A stretch of 50,751 bases of DNA from Bryobacterales bacterium (lineage in GTDB: Bacteria; Acidobacteriota; Terriglobia; Bryobacterales; UBA6623), in contig JAJEHF010000041.1 in assembly GCA_022823865.1 (NCBI GenBank), positions 1 to 50,751 on the forward strand, written 5' to 3'. The notes under the pieces are model-generated. The model saw only the letters and a program-made list of their open reading frames with translations. It did no database searches and was not told the DNA's origin. The position numbers and the translations under genes were made by a program. Position 1 is the stretch's first letter, and each line of letters opens with the position of its first letter. This document shows, piece after piece, positions 10,536 through 19,882 of the stretch.

Positions 10536-11917
10536 AGTGGCTCGAAGCCTGCGTGAACGTGTTCCGCGTCCCGGACCTGCGCAATCGGCTCCTGTTCACG
10601 CTGTCGATGCTGGCGGTCTACCGGGTGGGCGGGCACATCCCCACGCCCGGCGTGAACACCGAGGAGCTGCAGCGCATCTTCGAGGCCGCGCGCGGCACGG
10701 CCCTGGGCTTCCTCGACCTGTTCTCCGGGGGGCAGCTCAGCCAGCTGACCATCTTCGCCCTGGGAATCATGCCGTACATCACGGCTTCGATCATCTTGCA
10801 GCTGCTGACCGTGGCGGTGCCCACGCTGGAGCGGCTGCAAAAGGAGGGCGAGCTGGGCCGGCGCAAGATCACGCAGTGGACGCGCTATCTGACGATCGGC
10901 ATCAGCATCGTGCAGTCGTTCGCGTACGCGCAGCTGGTGGTGCAGCAGGGCCTTGCCTACAACCCCGGCTGGGGCTTCCGCCTGATGACGATCTTGACGC
11001 TCACCACGGGGACGGCGTTCATCATGTGGCTGGGCGAGCAGATCACCGAGCGGGGCATCGGCAACGGCATGTCGCTGATCATCTTCGCGGGCATCGTGGT
11101 CGGCCTGCCCGGAGCGACCCAGAACATCTACGAGAACGTCTTCGTGACGGGGCAGTGGAACGTGCTGGCAGCGGTCGTGATCGTGGTCGCGATGGTGCTC
11201 GTGGTCGGCTTCATCGTATTCGTCGAGCGCGGCGAGCGGAGGATCCCGGTGCAGTACGCGCGGCGCGTGGTGGGCCGCCGCATGATGGGCGGGCAGTCCA
11301 CCCACCTGCCGCTGAAGGTCAACGCCGGGGGCGTGATCCCGGTCATCTTCGCCTCGTCGATCCTGTCGCTGCCGCAGACGCTGACCTTGATGTTCACCGA
11401 GAGCCCGTTCCTGTCGCGGCTGCTGGAGTCGGTGCGGCCCGGCGAGCCGCTGTACGAGCTGATCTACGTGGTCGGCATCGTCTTCTTCTGCTTCTTCTAT
11501 GTTTCGATCATCTTCAATCCCAACGAGGTGGCCGACAACATGCGCAAGTACGGCGGGTTCATTCCGGGCATCCGTTCCGGCAAGCCCAGCGCCGAGCACA
11601 TCAACGACATCCTGACCAAGCTGACCTTGGTCGGCGGGCTGTACCTGGCCACGATCTCGCTGATACCGGACCTGATGCTCCACGGGGCCAAGATCCACCA
11701 CTTGCCCCTGATCGGCAACTGGGCCGACGCGAACATGCCGCGCTGGCTGCTGGACGGGCTGAACGTCAACTTCTACTTCGGCGGCACTTCGCTGCTGATC
11801 GTCGTCGGCGTGGCGATGGACACGGTCAACCAGATCGAGTCGCAACTGCTGATGCGTCACTACGAAGGTTTCACGCCGCGCGCGGGCAGGATCCGGGGGC
11901 GCCATTCGCTTGCCTAG
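10532..11917 (+). CDS. secY: Preprotein translocase subunit SecY
   Basis: SecY is the channel of the Sec translocon in the inner membrane. The 461-residue protein carries the expected ten hydrophobic segments. Family motifs are visible: IPTPGVN after TM1, the plug-region helix [20 protein letters not shown], and the cytosolic loops with [13 protein letters not shown] and [23 protein letters not shown], where SecA and the ribosome bind. It is translationally coupled to rplO. Downstream one would expect adk; instead 41 nt separate it from map. Confidence 0.98.
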   Translation: MKWLEACVNVFRVPDLRNRLLFTLSMLAVYRVGGHIPTPGVNTEELQRIFEAARGTALGFLDLFSGGQLSQLTIFALGIMPYITASIILQLLTVAVPTLERLQKEGELGRRKITQWTRYLTIGISIVQSFAYAQLVVQQGLAYNPGWGFRLMTILTLTTGTAFIMWLGEQITERGIGNGMSLIIFAGIVVGLPGATQNIYENVFVTGQWNVLAAVVIVVAMVLVVGFIVFVERGERRIPVQYARRVVGRRMMGGQSTHLPLKVNAGGVIPVIFASSILSLPQTLTLMFTESPFLSRLLESVRPGEPLYELIYVVGIVFFCFFYVSIIFNPNEVADNMRKYGGFIPGIRSGKPSAEHINDILTKLTLVGGLYLATISLIPDLMLHGAKIHHLPLIGNWADANMPRWLLDGLNVNFYFGGTSLLIVVGVAMDTVNQIESQLLMRHYEGFTPRAGRIRGRHSLA

Positions 11918-11958
11918 CGGGCGGCGCGCCCTGCGGGCGCGACGCGGAGAACTTGGCC

Positions 11959-12729
11959 ATGATCGTGCGCAAGAGTCCCATGGAGATCGAGCGGATGTAC
12001 GCCAGCGGGCAGCTCGTCGGCCGCGTGCTGGCCGCGCTGCGCGCCATGGTGCGCCCGGGCGTGACGACCATGGACCTGGAGGACAGGGCGGTCGCGATGA
12101 TTCGCGAGGCCGGCGCGGCCGCGGCCTTCAAGGGCTACTACGTGCCGGCAGCGCGCAAGAAGTTCCCGGCGGCCTTGTGCACGTCAGTGAACGACGAAGT
12201 CGTGCATGGCATCCCTTCGCGCAAGCGGGTGCTGCGCGAGGGCGATATCGTCAAGGTTGACTGCGGCGTGCTGCTGGACGGCTACTACGGCGACTCGGCC
12301 ACGACCATACCGGTCGGCGGTGTCTCGCGCGAGACAGAGCGCTTGCTGCGGGTCACGGGCGAGGCCTTGGACCTGGCGATCGAGCAAATGGTCGAGGGGC
12401 GCCGCCTGCTCGATCTCAGCCGCGCCGTGCAGGGACATGTCGAGAGCGCGGGCTTCTCCATCGTGAAGGAGTTCGTGGGCCACGGCATCGGGCGCCAGTT
12501 GCACGAGGACCCGCAGGTGCCCAACCACGTGGACCCGAAGGTGCCGAACCCGCGCCTGAGGGAGGGCATGGTGCTGGCGATCGAGCCGATGGTTGCCGCG
12601 GGCGACGCGCGCACGCGAATCTTGCGGGATCGCTTCACGGCGGTCACCCGGGACGGTTCGAACGCCGCCCATTTCGAGCACTGCGTGGCTGTCACGGCGA
12701 ACGGCCCGCGGCTGCTGACAGCGGTCTGA
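11959..12729 (+). CDS. map: Type I methionine aminopeptidase
   Basis: Removes the initiator methionine from nascent proteins. The ATG at 11959 gives 256 residues. The pita-bread fold ligands are in place: D101 and D112 (VDCGVLLDGYYGDSA), the histidine of GHGIGRQLHEDP, and two glutamates (LAIEPM and AAHFEHC). The substrate-pocket stretch CTSVNDEVVHGIP is conserved. It lacks an N-terminal SH3 zinc domain. The gene follows secY directly, without adk, and precedes infA by 20 nt. Confidence 0.97.
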   Translation: MIVRKSPMEIERMYASGQLVGRVLAALRAMVRPGVTTMDLEDRAVAMIREAGAAAAFKGYYVPAARKKFPAALCTSVNDEVVHGIPSRKRVLREGDIVKVDCGVLLDGYYGDSATTIPVGGVSRETERLLRVTGEALDLAIEQMVEGRRLLDLSRAVQGHVESAGFSIVKEFVGHGIGRQLHEDPQVPNHVDPKVPNPRLREGMVLAIEPMVAAGDARTRILRDRFTAVTRDGSNAAHFEHCVAVTANGPRLLTAV

Positions 12730-12749
12730 AGGATGGAACACGGGCGAGC

Positions 12750-12995
12750 ATGGGCGCGGAGCGCGGAGCGGAGCGGGGCGGCAGCGAGGCCGCGGAGGTT
12801 TCGGGCACGGTCTTGGAAGAGCTGCCGAGCCTGCTGTACCGCGTGCGGCTTGACGGCGGCCACGTCGTGGCCGCGGCGGCCACCGGGCGGCACCGGATGG
12901 ACTTCCTCCGGCTGCTGCCGGGAAGTCGAGTGCGGCTGCGCTTGTCGCCGCGGGACTCGACCAGGGCGAGGATTGTAGGACGGTTGGAGCAATGA
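12750..12995 (+). CDS. infA: Translation initiation factor IF-1, divergent
   Basis: IF-1 is an OB-fold factor that occludes the 30S A site during initiation. The 81-residue frame matches the family at [44 protein letters not shown] and RARIVGR. Yet residues usually near-invariant differ: the GKMRKN/H loop reads GRHRMD, and SPYDLT reads SPRDST. It also has about 12 extra N-terminal residues. Its position between map and rpmJ, with an ATGA overlap to rpmJ, is exactly that of infA. I see no frameshift. Confidence 0.9.
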   Translation: MGAERGAERGGSEAAEVSGTVLEELPSLLYRVRLDGGHVVAAAATGRHRMDFLRLLPGSRVRLRLSPRDSTRARIVGRLEQ

Positions 12996-13105
12996 AGGTA
13001 CGAGCATCGGTGAAGAGGCTTTGCAAGGATTGCAAGATCATCCGGCGGGAGGGCATCCTGCGGGTGATCTGCATCAACCCCAGGCACAAGCAGCGCCAGG
13101 GCTGA
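12992..13105 (+). CDS. rpmJ: 50S ribosomal protein L36
   Basis: A 37-residue zinc-ribbon protein of the 50S subunit. The ATG at 12992 overlaps the infA stop (12993-12995). The sequence has [15 protein letters not shown], then a third Cys and a His in [11 protein letters not shown], giving the canonical CxxC...C...H zinc site. The position between infA and rpsM is standard. Confidence 0.97.
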   Translation: MKVRASVKRLCKDCKIIRREGILRVICINPRHKQRQG

Positions 13106-13124
13106 GCTGGCGAGGAGAGCGAAC

Positions 13125-13505
13125 ATGGCGAGACTGGAAGGCGTCGACATCCCCGACAACAAGCGGGCGGAAGTGTCGCTGACATATCTGTACGGCATCG
13201 GGTTCACGCGGGCGCGCTCGCTGCTGCACCGTGCCGGCATCGACTTCGGCAAGCGCATGGGGGATCTGGATGACCGCGAGATCACCGCCCTGCGCAAGCT
13301 GCTGGAAGAGGAGCAGGCGGTCGAGGGCGACCTGCGCAAGGAAGTGCAGCTCAACATCCGGCGCTTGATGGAGATCGGCTGCTACCGCGGCCTGCGCCAC
13401 CGGCGCGGCCTGCCGGTCCGAGGCCAGCGGACGCACACCAACGCGCGCAGTCGCAAGGGTGCGCGGCGGGGGCAGATTGCGAACAAGAAGAAGGCGACCA
13501 AGTAG
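13125..13505 (+). CDS. rpsM: 30S ribosomal protein S13
   Basis: S13 sits at the top of the 30S head and contacts P-site tRNA and L5. The 126 residues start [21 protein letters not shown], with [12 protein letters not shown], the [24 protein letters not shown] signature and a basic C-terminal tail that reaches tRNA. A clear Shine-Dalgarno (CGAGGAGAG) precedes the ATG. It opens the alpha cluster. Confidence 0.98.
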   Translation: MARLEGVDIPDNKRAEVSLTYLYGIGFTRARSLLHRAGIDFGKRMGDLDDREITALRKLLEEEQAVEGDLRKEVQLNIRRLMEIGCYRGLRHRRGLPVRGQRTHTNARSRKGARRGQIANKKKATK

Positions 13506-13523
13506 GCGCTAGGGAGTGGACTG

Positions 13524-13925
13524 ATGGCAAATCCGAAGGGCAAGGGCAAGAAGCGCTTCAAGAGCCGCCAGAAGAAGAACGTGCCGGTCGCGATCGTGCA
13601 CGTCCAGGCGACGTTCAACAACACGATCGTCACCTTCACCGATCTGGAAGGGCGCACGATCTCGTGGTCGAGCGCGGGCTCGCTGGGCTTTCGCGGGTCC
13701 CAGAAGGGCACGCCGTTCGCGGCGCAGCAGGCCAGCCTGACGGCCGCCAACGCGGCCAAGGAACACGGCGTGGGCCGCGTCGCGGTGCGCGTGAAGGGAC
13801 CCGGCGGCGGGCGCGAATCGGCGATCCGCGCGCTTGCGACCGCGGGCATCCAGGTCACGCACATCAAGGACGTGACGCCGATCCCGCACAACGGCTGCCG
13901 GCCGCCGAAGAAGCGCCGGGTCTGA
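13524..13925 (+). CDS. rpsK: 30S ribosomal protein S11
   Basis: S11 lies on the platform near the E site. The 133 residues include [54 protein letters not shown] and the C-terminal signature [23 protein letters not shown]. The N-terminal basic stretch ([16 protein letters not shown]) is usual. It lies between rpsM and rpsD as in most bacteria. Confidence 0.98.
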   Translation: MANPKGKGKKRFKSRQKKNVPVAIVHVQATFNNTIVTFTDLEGRTISWSSAGSLGFRGSQKGTPFAAQQASLTAANAAKEHGVGRVAVRVKGPGGGRESAIRALATAGIQVTHIKDVTPIPHNGCRPPKKRRV

Positions 13926-13941
13926 CGGCAGGGAGAATCGC

Positions 13942-14559
13942 ATGGCACGAAACCGAGGGCCGGTCGTGCGCCGTTCGCGGCGCTTGGGCATGGCATTGGA
14001 TCCGAAGTCGGAACGCTTGCTCGACAAGCGCCCGTATGCGCCGGGCCAGCACGGCAAGACGCAGCGCCCGCGCAAGATGCTCGGCTACGCCCTGCAGATG
14101 CAGGAGAAGCAGCGCGCGCGCTTCATGTATGATGTACTTGAGCGCCAGTTCCGCGGGTATTACGAGCGCGCCGCCCGGCAGCCGGGTGTCGTGGGCGACA
14201 ACTTGCTGACAATGCTGGAGCGGCGCTTGGATAACGTGGTCTTCCGCATGGGCTTCGCCGTTTCGCGGCGCCAGGCCCGGCAGATCGTCAACCACGGTCA
14301 CGTGCAGGTCAATGGGGGCAAGGTCGACATCCCCTCGTATCAGGTCGCGGACGGCGATGTTGTCGAGATTCGCGAGCGGAGCCGGGAGCACGGCGGCGTA
14401 CGGCTAGCCTTGGAGGCGCCGGTTTCGGCGTCCCCGCCGGCCTGGCTGGAGCGGGCGTCGGACGAGCTCCGCGGGCGGGTGCTCGCGGCGCCCTCCAAAG
14501 AGGATCTCGAGAACACGCAGATCAACGCGCAATTGATCGTCGAGTTGTACTCGCGCTAG
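13942..14559 (+). CDS. rpsD: 30S ribosomal protein S4
   Basis: S4 is a primary 16S rRNA-binding protein and part of the mRNA entry. The 205 residues begin [16 protein letters not shown]. The segment [10 protein letters not shown], the helices [22 protein letters not shown], and the S4 domain ([32 protein letters not shown]) are clear. The N-terminal region has no zinc-cysteine cluster, so this is the zinc-free form. rpoA follows after 52 nt. Confidence 0.98.
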   Translation: MARNRGPVVRRSRRLGMALDPKSERLLDKRPYAPGQHGKTQRPRKMLGYALQMQEKQRARFMYDVLERQFRGYYERAARQPGVVGDNLLTMLERRLDNVVFRMGFAVSRRQARQIVNHGHVQVNGGKVDIPSYQVADGDVVEIRERSREHGGVRLALEAPVSASPPAWLERASDELRGRVLAAPSKEDLENTQINAQLIVELYSR

Positions 14560-14611
14560 CGCCCGGGCAGTCCAGGTCGCCAGCGCGGAGGAAGGGAGAG
14601 GCAGACATCAG

Positions 14612-15607
14612 ATGTTGTGGAAAGGATTCCAGAAGCCGAAACGCCTAGCGGTCAACTCGGACTCCCTCAACGAGAAGTACGGCAGCTTCAGCGCCCAGCC
14701 GTTCGAGCGGGGTTTCGGGACGACCATCGGCAATTCGCTGCGCCGGGCCCTGCTGAGCTCGATCGAGGGCGCGGCGATCACGGCGGTTCGCATCGAGGGC
14801 GTTTCCCACGAGTTCAGCTCGATCCCGGGCGTTGTCGAGGATGCGTCCGACATTATCCTGAACCTGAAGCAGATCCCCCTGCAGCTGCACGGCGAGGGCT
14901 CGCGCACGATCCGGCTGCGCGTCACCGAGCCGGGCGACGTGACCAGCGGGGCGATCGAGGCGGACTCGGGCGTGGTGATCCTGGACCCGAACGTCCACAT
15001 CGCCACGATCAACGACGAGGCCGTGCTGGATATCGAGATGCGCGTCCGGATGGGGCGCGGATACGTCTCGGCCGAGAAGAACTACGAGGAGGATCTGGCG
15101 GTGGACTTCATTCCGATCGATTCCGTCCATTCGCCGGTGCATCGGGTCAAGTACGGAGTCGAGCAGGCGCGCCTCGGCCAGACGACTGACTTCGAGAAGC
15201 TGAACCTCGAGTTGTGGACCAACGGCGCGGTGACGCCGCAGGATGCGATCGGGCTGGCCGCGAAGCTGCTGAAAGATCACATGCAGATCTTCATCAACTT
15301 CGAGGAGGACGCCGCGCTGGAAGACGTGCTGCCGGAGGCCGAGGGCGATCTCACGGCCGAGCACTTCAACAAGTCGATCGAGGATCTCGAGCTGTCGGTG
15401 CGTTCGTTCAACTGCCTGAAGAACGCCAACATCCAGACGATCGGGGATCTGGTGGTGCGCACCGAGAGCGACATGATGCGCGTGAAGAATTTCGGCCGCA
15501 AGTCGCTGTTGGAGATCAGCGACATCTTGCATTCGATGGGCTTGGAGTTCGGCATGTTGCAGGACGAGCGCGGCCGGCTGGTTCCGCGGCAGTCCAGCGA
15601 AGGGTAG
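14612..15607 (+). CDS. rpoA: RNA polymerase alpha subunit
   Basis: Assembles beta and beta' and contacts UP elements and activators. The 331 residues have the full two-domain layout. The N-terminal dimerisation domain has [34 protein letters not shown] and [23 protein letters not shown]. An acidic linker around residues 230-250 follows, then the C-terminal DNA-binding domain with [21 protein letters not shown] and [16 protein letters not shown] Shine-Dalgarno (GGAGGAAGGGAGAGG) precedes the ATG. Confidence 0.98.
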   Translation: MLWKGFQKPKRLAVNSDSLNEKYGSFSAQPFERGFGTTIGNSLRRALLSSIEGAAITAVRIEGVSHEFSSIPGVVEDASDIILNLKQIPLQLHGEGSRTIRLRVTEPGDVTSGAIEADSGVVILDPNVHIATINDEAVLDIEMRVRMGRGYVSAEKNYEEDLAVDFIPIDSVHSPVHRVKYGVEQARLGQTTDFEKLNLELWTNGAVTPQDAIGLAAKLLKDHMQIFINFEEDAALEDVLPEAEGDLTAEHFNKSIEDLELSVRSFNCLKNANIQTIGDLVVRTESDMMRVKNFGRKSLLEISDILHSMGLEFGMLQDERGRLVPRQSSEG

Positions 15608-15626
15608 AGATCGGGGAGCCACGGCG

Positions 15627-16139
15627 ATGAGGCACAGGAAGGGCGGCTTCAAGCTGCAGCGCAACCCCTCGGCGCGACGCGCATTGCTGCGCGGCTTGAC
15701 CACGAGCTTGATCTTGCACGAGCGGATCGAGACGACGGTCACGAAGGCGAAGGCGGTGCGGCCCAGGGTGGAACAGGTGATCACGTTGGCCAAGCGCGAC
15801 ACCCTGCACGCCCGCCGTCAGGCGGCCGCGTATCTGTTCGAGCCGAAGGCGGTGAAGAAGCTGTTCGACACGATCGGACCGCGTTTCGCGGATCGCCAGG
15901 GCGGCTATACGCGCATCATGCGCCTGGGCACCAGATCCGGCGACGGCGCCGAGACCGCCATTCTGGAACTGCTCGGAGCCCAGTTGGAGAAAAAGGCCGA
16001 GACCAAGCGGAAGCGGCGAGAGTCGCGCATGAACCAGGAAGCGGAGGAGGCGGCCGATTCTGCGGCAGAGCCCGCCGAACCGGCCGAGGCTGCGCCCGAC
16101 TCTGTAGCGCCCGACTCGGAAGACAAGCCCAAGGATTGA
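15627..16139 (+). CDS. rplQ: 50S ribosomal protein L17 with acidic tail
   Basis: L17 lies near the tunnel exit and closes the alpha cluster. The core has [44 protein letters not shown], and the C-terminal [24 protein letters not shown]. After residue 120 comes an extension of about 50 residues, first basic (KRKRRESR) and then strongly acidic and Ala-rich. Its stop TGA overlaps the TTG of the next gene (TTGA at 16136-16139). Confidence 0.97.
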   Translation: MRHRKGGFKLQRNPSARRALLRGLTTSLILHERIETTVTKAKAVRPRVEQVITLAKRDTLHARRQAAAYLFEPKAVKKLFDTIGPRFADRQGGYTRIMRLGTRSGDGAETAILELLGAQLEKKAETKRKRRESRMNQEAEEAADSAAEPAEPAEAAPDSVAPDSEDKPKD

Positions 16140-17215
16140 CGCCGTTGCCGCTATCGCGGACCTTCTCCTGCCGGCTGCCCGGGGCAGGCGCAGTGCCCGC
16201 AGCGCTCGTCTGCCTGCTGGCGTGGCCCGCCTGCCAAGGGCCTGGCGGGGGGGAGCCCGTGGCCGAGGTCAATGGCGAGCGGATCACGGCCGCCGACCTG
16301 GACCGCTATCGCTGGTCAAAGCTGCCGGACGGCCAAGAGCTGGCCGAGACCGCCAGCGCCAGCCAGGAGGCCGCGCAACGCTTTGCGTTGTTGCGCGAAT
16401 TGATCGACCAGCGGATGCTCGTCCAGCGGGCCGCGGACATGGGCTTGGTCGCGACCGACGCGGAGGTTGACGCGGCCGTAGAACGCCACGTGGTCGAATA
16501 TGGCACGCAAGCGGCACTGGAAACGTTCCTCGGCGACAAGGGGCTGTCCTTGGGCGACTTCCGGACCGAATTGCGCCACAGGCTGACCATCGAGCGGCTG
16601 ATCCAAGCCGAGATCTCCTCGCGCGTCGAGGTCGGCGCGGACGAGATGCGGGAGTACTACGACAGCCACGAGAGCGCCTTTTCCGTGTACGAGGAGCAGA
16701 TGCACCTAGCTCAGATCCTGGTCTCCGCCTCGGCAGTGTCGCCGATCCCGAACCTGCGCAACGATGATGCCACCGGACCCGACGCGGCGCGCGAGAAGAT
16801 CGAGTGGATCCGCGAAGAGCTTGCGAGCGGGGCTGACTTCGAAAAGATGGCGCGGGAATACTCCGAAGACCCGATCTACGCTGCCACTGGCGGTGACATG
16901 GGCTTCATTCCGCAGTCGGCCCTGGAATCGACCGACATCCGCCTGAGACGCGAGATGGTCGCGCTGGAGCCGGGCGAGTATTCGAAGATCGTGGAGACGG
17001 ATGGCGAGTTCCGCATCCTGCACCTGATCTCGATCGAGCCGGCCGGGCAGCGCCCGTTCGAGGACCAAGACGTGCAGCGCTCGATCCGGGCCGTGCTGAC
17101 GAATCGCAAGGAGCAGGTGCTGCGGGCGGCCTTCTACGAGGTCGAGCGCAATCGGGCCACGATTCGAAACTATCTCGCCGAACGGATCACGGCCGAGTAC
17201 GGCGTGGCGAACTGA
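16136..17215 (+). CDS. SurA/PpiC-like periplasmic chaperone-prolyl isomerase
   Basis: Likely exported folding factor for outer-membrane or periplasmic proteins. The frame opens at TTG 16136 overlapping the rplQ stop; TTG 16145 is an alternative, and no ATG is available near the N-terminus. The first 33 residues form a signal peptide ending LLAWPAC, a weak lipobox. Then comes a SurA-N-type helical domain ([14 protein letters not shown] to about residue 190), including [20 protein letters not shown], and a parvulin domain with [38 protein letters not shown] and [19 protein letters not shown]. Placement directly after the ribosomal operon is unusual but suggests co-transcription. Family confident; substrate unknown. 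Confidence 0.85.
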   Translation: MTPLPLSRTFSCRLPGAGAVPAALVCLLAWPACQGPGGGEPVAEVNGERITAADLDRYRWSKLPDGQELAETASASQEAAQRFALLRELIDQRMLVQRAADMGLVATDAEVDAAVERHVVEYGTQAALETFLGDKGLSLGDFRTELRHRLTIERLIQAEISSRVEVGADEMREYYDSHESAFSVYEEQMHLAQILVSASAVSPIPNLRNDDATGPDAAREKIEWIREELASGADFEKMAREYSEDPIYAATGGDMGFIPQSALESTDIRLRREMVALEPGEYSKIVETDGEFRILHLISIEPAGQRPFEDQDVQRSIRAVLTNRKEQVLRAAFYEVERNRATIRNYLAERITAEYGVAN

Positions 17216-17239
17216 GCCTCCGCGGCTGTCGCGCGAGCG

Positions 17240-17248
17240 TGATATACT
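17240..17248 (+). promoter_or_regulatory. Extended -10 promoter of the Ni/Co transporter operon
   Basis: TGATATACT matches an extended -10 element (TGnTATAAT) and ends 10 nt before the GTG of cbiM. No -35 match or Shine-Dalgarno is visible. The inferred transcript would start only a few nt before the start codon, or at it. Confidence 0.55.
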
Positions 17249-17258
17249 CCCATCTCCG

Positions 17259-17846
17259 GTGCATGTCGCAGACGGCATTCTACCAGTCGCCGGCTGCGTT
17301 GCCGCGCATGTGGCGAGTGGTGCCTGGCTGGGCCTCAGTTGCCGCAAGGTCGAAGTCGCGGAGGCTTCCAAGATGGGGCTCGGCGCCGCGGCGGCGTTCG
17401 TTGTGTCGCTGATCCAGTTCCCGGTGCTGGGCGTTCCGATGCATCTGGGCCTATACGGGCTGCTGGGCATCGTGCTGGGGCGAAGGGCGTTTCCTGTGCT
17501 GTATGCCAGCCTGTTGTTCCAAGCCCTGCTGCTCCAGCACGGCGGGCTGCTGTCGCTCGGCGTAAACGCCGTGAACATGGGCTCGGGCACGCTGATCGGC
17601 TGGGGGGCGTGGCGGCTCTCGCGGGTGCCGCCGCCCGCTCGCGCCGCAGCGGGGGGCTTTCTCGGAGCGATGGTCCCCGTACTGCTGCTGGCGTGGGAGT
17701 TCAAGCTGGCGGACTACGGGCGCGGCTTGTTCGCCGTGGCGGCGGTCTTGGCTGCCGTGGCCGTGCTGGAAGCGGCCGTGACACTCTTGGCGGTAGGGTT
17801 TTTCGAGCGCGTCAAGCCCGAGATCTTGCTGCCGCAGCAACAATGA
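17259..17846 (+). CDS. cbiM: CbiM/NikM-type substrate-binding subunit of a Ni/Co ECF transporter
   Basis: Integral membrane S component that captures Ni(II) or Co(II). The GTG start gives MHVADGILP: in this family the free N-terminus and His2 bind the metal, so this start is essentially fixed. Several hydrophobic helices follow, with the conserved GVPMHLGLYGLLGIVLGR and LLSLGVNAVNMG motifs. At 195 residues it is of normal size for a CbiM without fused CbiN. It is coupled to the next gene by ATGA. Metal choice cannot be read from sequence; the LarC gene downstream favours nickel. Confidence 0.9.
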   Translation: MHVADGILPVAGCVAAHVASGAWLGLSCRKVEVAEASKMGLGAAAAFVVSLIQFPVLGVPMHLGLYGLLGIVLGRRAFPVLYASLLFQALLLQHGGLLSLGVNAVNMGSGTLIGWGAWRLSRVPPPARAAAGGFLGAMVPVLLLAWEFKLADYGRGLFAVAAVLAAVAVLEAAVTLLAVGFFERVKPEILLPQQQ

Positions 17847-18277
17847 GCGGCCGGACTTCCCTGATCGCGGCCTTGGGCCTCTTGCTGCCGGCGGGGTCGA
17901 GCGCCCATGGCTTGACCGCGGAGCTCGTTCCCGCGGACCGGGCCGTGACTGTGAAATGCGCCTACACCAACGGCGATCCGGCCGAGGCGGAGGTCTTGGT
18001 CAAGTCTCCGTCTGACGCCACCAGCTACTTCGCGATCATTCGCACCGACCCGTCCGGAGTGGCGCACTTCGAGCCGGACGTTGCGGGGCTGTGGAGCTTG
18101 ACCGCCGACGATGGCTTGGGCCATCGCGCCAGCTTGGAATTCAGCGTGGACGGCGACGGTGTCGTCCGAAGCGTGGACGGCGGCGCCGGTCCGCTACTCC
18201 GCTACGCGCTGCTGGCGCTAGCCTGCACGGGGCTGCTGGCTTGGTGGCTGCTGCTCAAGCGCAGGGTGAGAGCATGA
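17843..18277 (+). CDS. NikL-like accessory component of the Ni/Co transporter
   Basis: A 144-residue protein with an N-terminal signal peptide (SLIAALGLLLPAGSSAHG), an Ig-like extracytoplasmic domain of about 80 residues (ELVPADRAVTVKCAYTNGDPAEAEV) and one C-terminal transmembrane helix before a basic end (LLKRRVRA). This architecture and the place between cbiM and cbiQ match NikL, which takes the place of CbiN in many nickel/cobalt systems. It overlaps both neighbours by ATGA, so the three are translated together. Function assigned mainly from architecture and context. Confidence 0.72.
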   Translation: MSGRTSLIAALGLLLPAGSSAHGLTAELVPADRAVTVKCAYTNGDPAEAEVLVKSPSDATSYFAIIRTDPSGVAHFEPDVAGLWSLTADDGLGHRASLEFSVDGDGVVRSVDGGAGPLLRYALLALACTGLLAWWLLLKRRVRA

Positions 18278-18984
18278 GGCCGTTCGATGCCGCCCTGGCG
18301 GCGCCCGCCTCGCCGCTCGCGGTCGCGGACCCGCTGGTCAAGCTGAGTGCGGCGCTGTGCGCCGTGCTGGTGATTTCGAGCTTCCGGCCCGGCGTTGACT
18401 GGCGCTGCCTCGCGGCCATCGGGATTCTGGCCGCGCTGTGGCTGGCAGCGCGCGTGCCGACGCTGTACGTGGTCCGCCGGCTCCTCGTGGCGACACCGTT
18501 CATCGCGATGGCTGCGGCCCTGCCCCTCGCCGCCAGCGTGCCGCAGGGCGGGGCGATGTCCTTCGCGGTCGTGTGGAAGGCCTATTCCGCCATCCTGCTG
18601 CTGTCGTTACTGGCGGCGACCACGTCAGTCGAAGACATTGTCGACTCCTTGCGCAGGCTGGGAGTGCCAAGGGGCTTCGCCTTGACAACGGTACTGATGC
18701 ACCGCTATCTGTTCGTGCTGCTCGAGGAGTGGCGGGGAATCGCCCGGGCGCGCGAATGCCGGACCGGCGGCACGGTGCGGGTCGGTCGCGTGCGCATGCT
18801 CGCCAATCAGGTCGCGATGGTGTTCGTAAGGGGCTGGGACCGCTCCGAGCGGGTGGCGCAAGCCTTGGTGACGCGGGGCTTCCAAGGAGATTTCCCCCGC
18901 CCCGGACGGCCGCGGCCGCCTCTGATGCAGATCGCTTGCGGCGTCTCGCTGCCGCTCGTGATCGGGCTGTTACGGATCGCGTAG
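18274..18984 (+). CDS. cbiQ: CbiQ/NikQ-type transmembrane (T) subunit of ECF transporter
   Basis: Couples ATP hydrolysis by the A subunits to metal release from CbiM. The 236-residue protein has several hydrophobic segments, the family region SVEDIVDSLRRLGVPRGFALTTVLMHRYLFVLLEEW, and a C-terminal coupling-helix motif VTRGFQGDF in place of the usual A-R-G. The ATPase gene (cbiO/nikO), normally the last in the operon, is absent: the 3' end runs 15 nt into the convergent DUF1080 gene. The A subunit must be encoded elsewhere if the system works. Confidence 0.88.
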   Translation: MRPFDAALAAPASPLAVADPLVKLSAALCAVLVISSFRPGVDWRCLAAIGILAALWLAARVPTLYVVRRLLVATPFIAMAAALPLAASVPQGGAMSFAVVWKAYSAILLLSLLAATTSVEDIVDSLRRLGVPRGFALTTVLMHRYLFVLLEEWRGIARARECRTGGTVRVGRVRMLANQVAMVFVRGWDRSERVAQALVTRGFQGDFPRPGRPRPPLMQIACGVSLPLVIGLLRIA

Positions 18985-19791
18985 CTCCAGGCGGCGCGCC
19001 CAGATGTTGCGGTAGCGCACTGGGTTGCCGTGTGCCTGCAGCAACACACCCAGCTCCGCTTCGTGCGGAACGTACTCGCTAATCTTGCGGGGCCGCATTG
19101 GCCCCATCATCTTCCTGCGGTGGTGCAGCAGCACGCCGTTGTGGAACACGGTGACGAACGCCGGCTTCTCCAACTTGTCGCCATCGAAACGCGGCGCCTC
19201 GAAGATGATGTCGTATGTCTGCCACTCGCCCGGCTTGCGCGACGCGTTGACCATTGGCGGGTATTGCCCGTAGATCGCTCCCGCCTGGCCGTCGGCATAG
19301 CTGATGTTGTCGTACGAATCCAGGACCTGGATCTCGTAGAGTCCCATGATCAAGATGCCGCTGTTTCCGCGCTGTTGGCTGTTTCCGCGCGGCTCGGCTG
19401 GAGCGGCCCACTCGATGTGCAGCTGCACGTCGCCGAACTTCTGCTTGGTGATGTGGCTGCCGGTGCCGGGCACGACCTCCATGTATCCGTTCTCGACCTT
19501 CCAAGTCGGCGCCGAAGTCTCGCCGCGCTTGCGCTCGAGCCAGTTCGACAAGTCGCGGCCGTCGAAGAGCACGATCGCGTCCGATGGCGGCAAGCCCGGC
19601 TTGGACGGCGTGCTGGCCGTGCCGGGCTCGACCAGGCGAGGCCTCGGCCTGGCGTCGTCATGCACGCGCCAGCGCTCACCGGGCAGGAACGGCGTGTCGG
19701 TGTAGCCGGTCGGTGCCGGGCGACCGTCTTTGTCGGCCGCCGTGGCCACGGCCAGCACGCTGAACAGTGCAATGGCGATGCTTCTCTTCAT
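18970..19791 (-). CDS. Secreted DUF1080 (3-keto-disaccharide hydrolase-like) protein
   Basis: A 273-residue exported protein with a signal peptide (MKRSIAIALFSVLAVATA). A DUF1080 domain starts near residue 70: AIVLFDGRDLSNWLERK, then WKVENGYMEVVPGTGSHITKQKFGDVQLHIEW, GNSGILIMGLYEIQVLDSY, and the C-terminal VPHEAELGVLLQAHGNPVRYRNIWARRLE. The family is a concanavalin-like beta sandwich; some members hydrolyse 3-keto-glycosides. It stands alone on this strand. A -10-like TAGTCT (19805-19810) lies 13 nt before the ATG, without a Shine-Dalgarno. A second, diverged paralog is at 43346. Substrate unknown. Confidence 0.85.
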   Translation of the reverse strand: MKRSIAIALFSVLAVATAADKDGRPAPTGYTDTPFLPGERWRVHDDARPRPRLVEPGTASTPSKPGLPPSDAIVLFDGRDLSNWLERKRGETSAPTWKVENGYMEVVPGTGSHITKQKFGDVQLHIEWAAPAEPRGNSQQRGNSGILIMGLYEIQVLDSYDNISYADGQAGAIYGQYPPMVNASRKPGEWQTYDIIFEAPRFDGDKLEKPAFVTVFHNGVLLHHRRKMMGPMRPRKISEYVPHEAELGVLLQAHGNPVRYRNIWARRLELRDP

Positions 19792-19862
19792 GGGAGTCTC
19801 TCAAAGACTACAGTATTCCACACGACAGCACGCCACAAGACCGGGCCGAAGCATTTCCGGTC

Positions 19863-19871
19863 TGATAGACT
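19863..19871 (+). promoter_or_regulatory. Extended -10 promoter before the DUF2007 operon
   Basis: TGATAGACT fits TGnTAnnnT and ends 11 nt before the ATG at 19883. There is no -35 or Shine-Dalgarno, again suggesting a very short or absent leader. Confidence 0.45.
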
Positions 19872-19882
19872 GCCTGAGTCTT

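Noticed and set aside
10462..12729. Long 755-codon frame running across secY into map
   Set aside because: Only the last 256 codons encode a real protein (map, from 11959). The part over secY is out of frame with it and has no family features.
17843..18277. CbiN
   Set aside because: CbiN is a shorter two-helix protein. This one has a signal peptide, an Ig-like domain and a single C-terminal helix, which fits NikL better.
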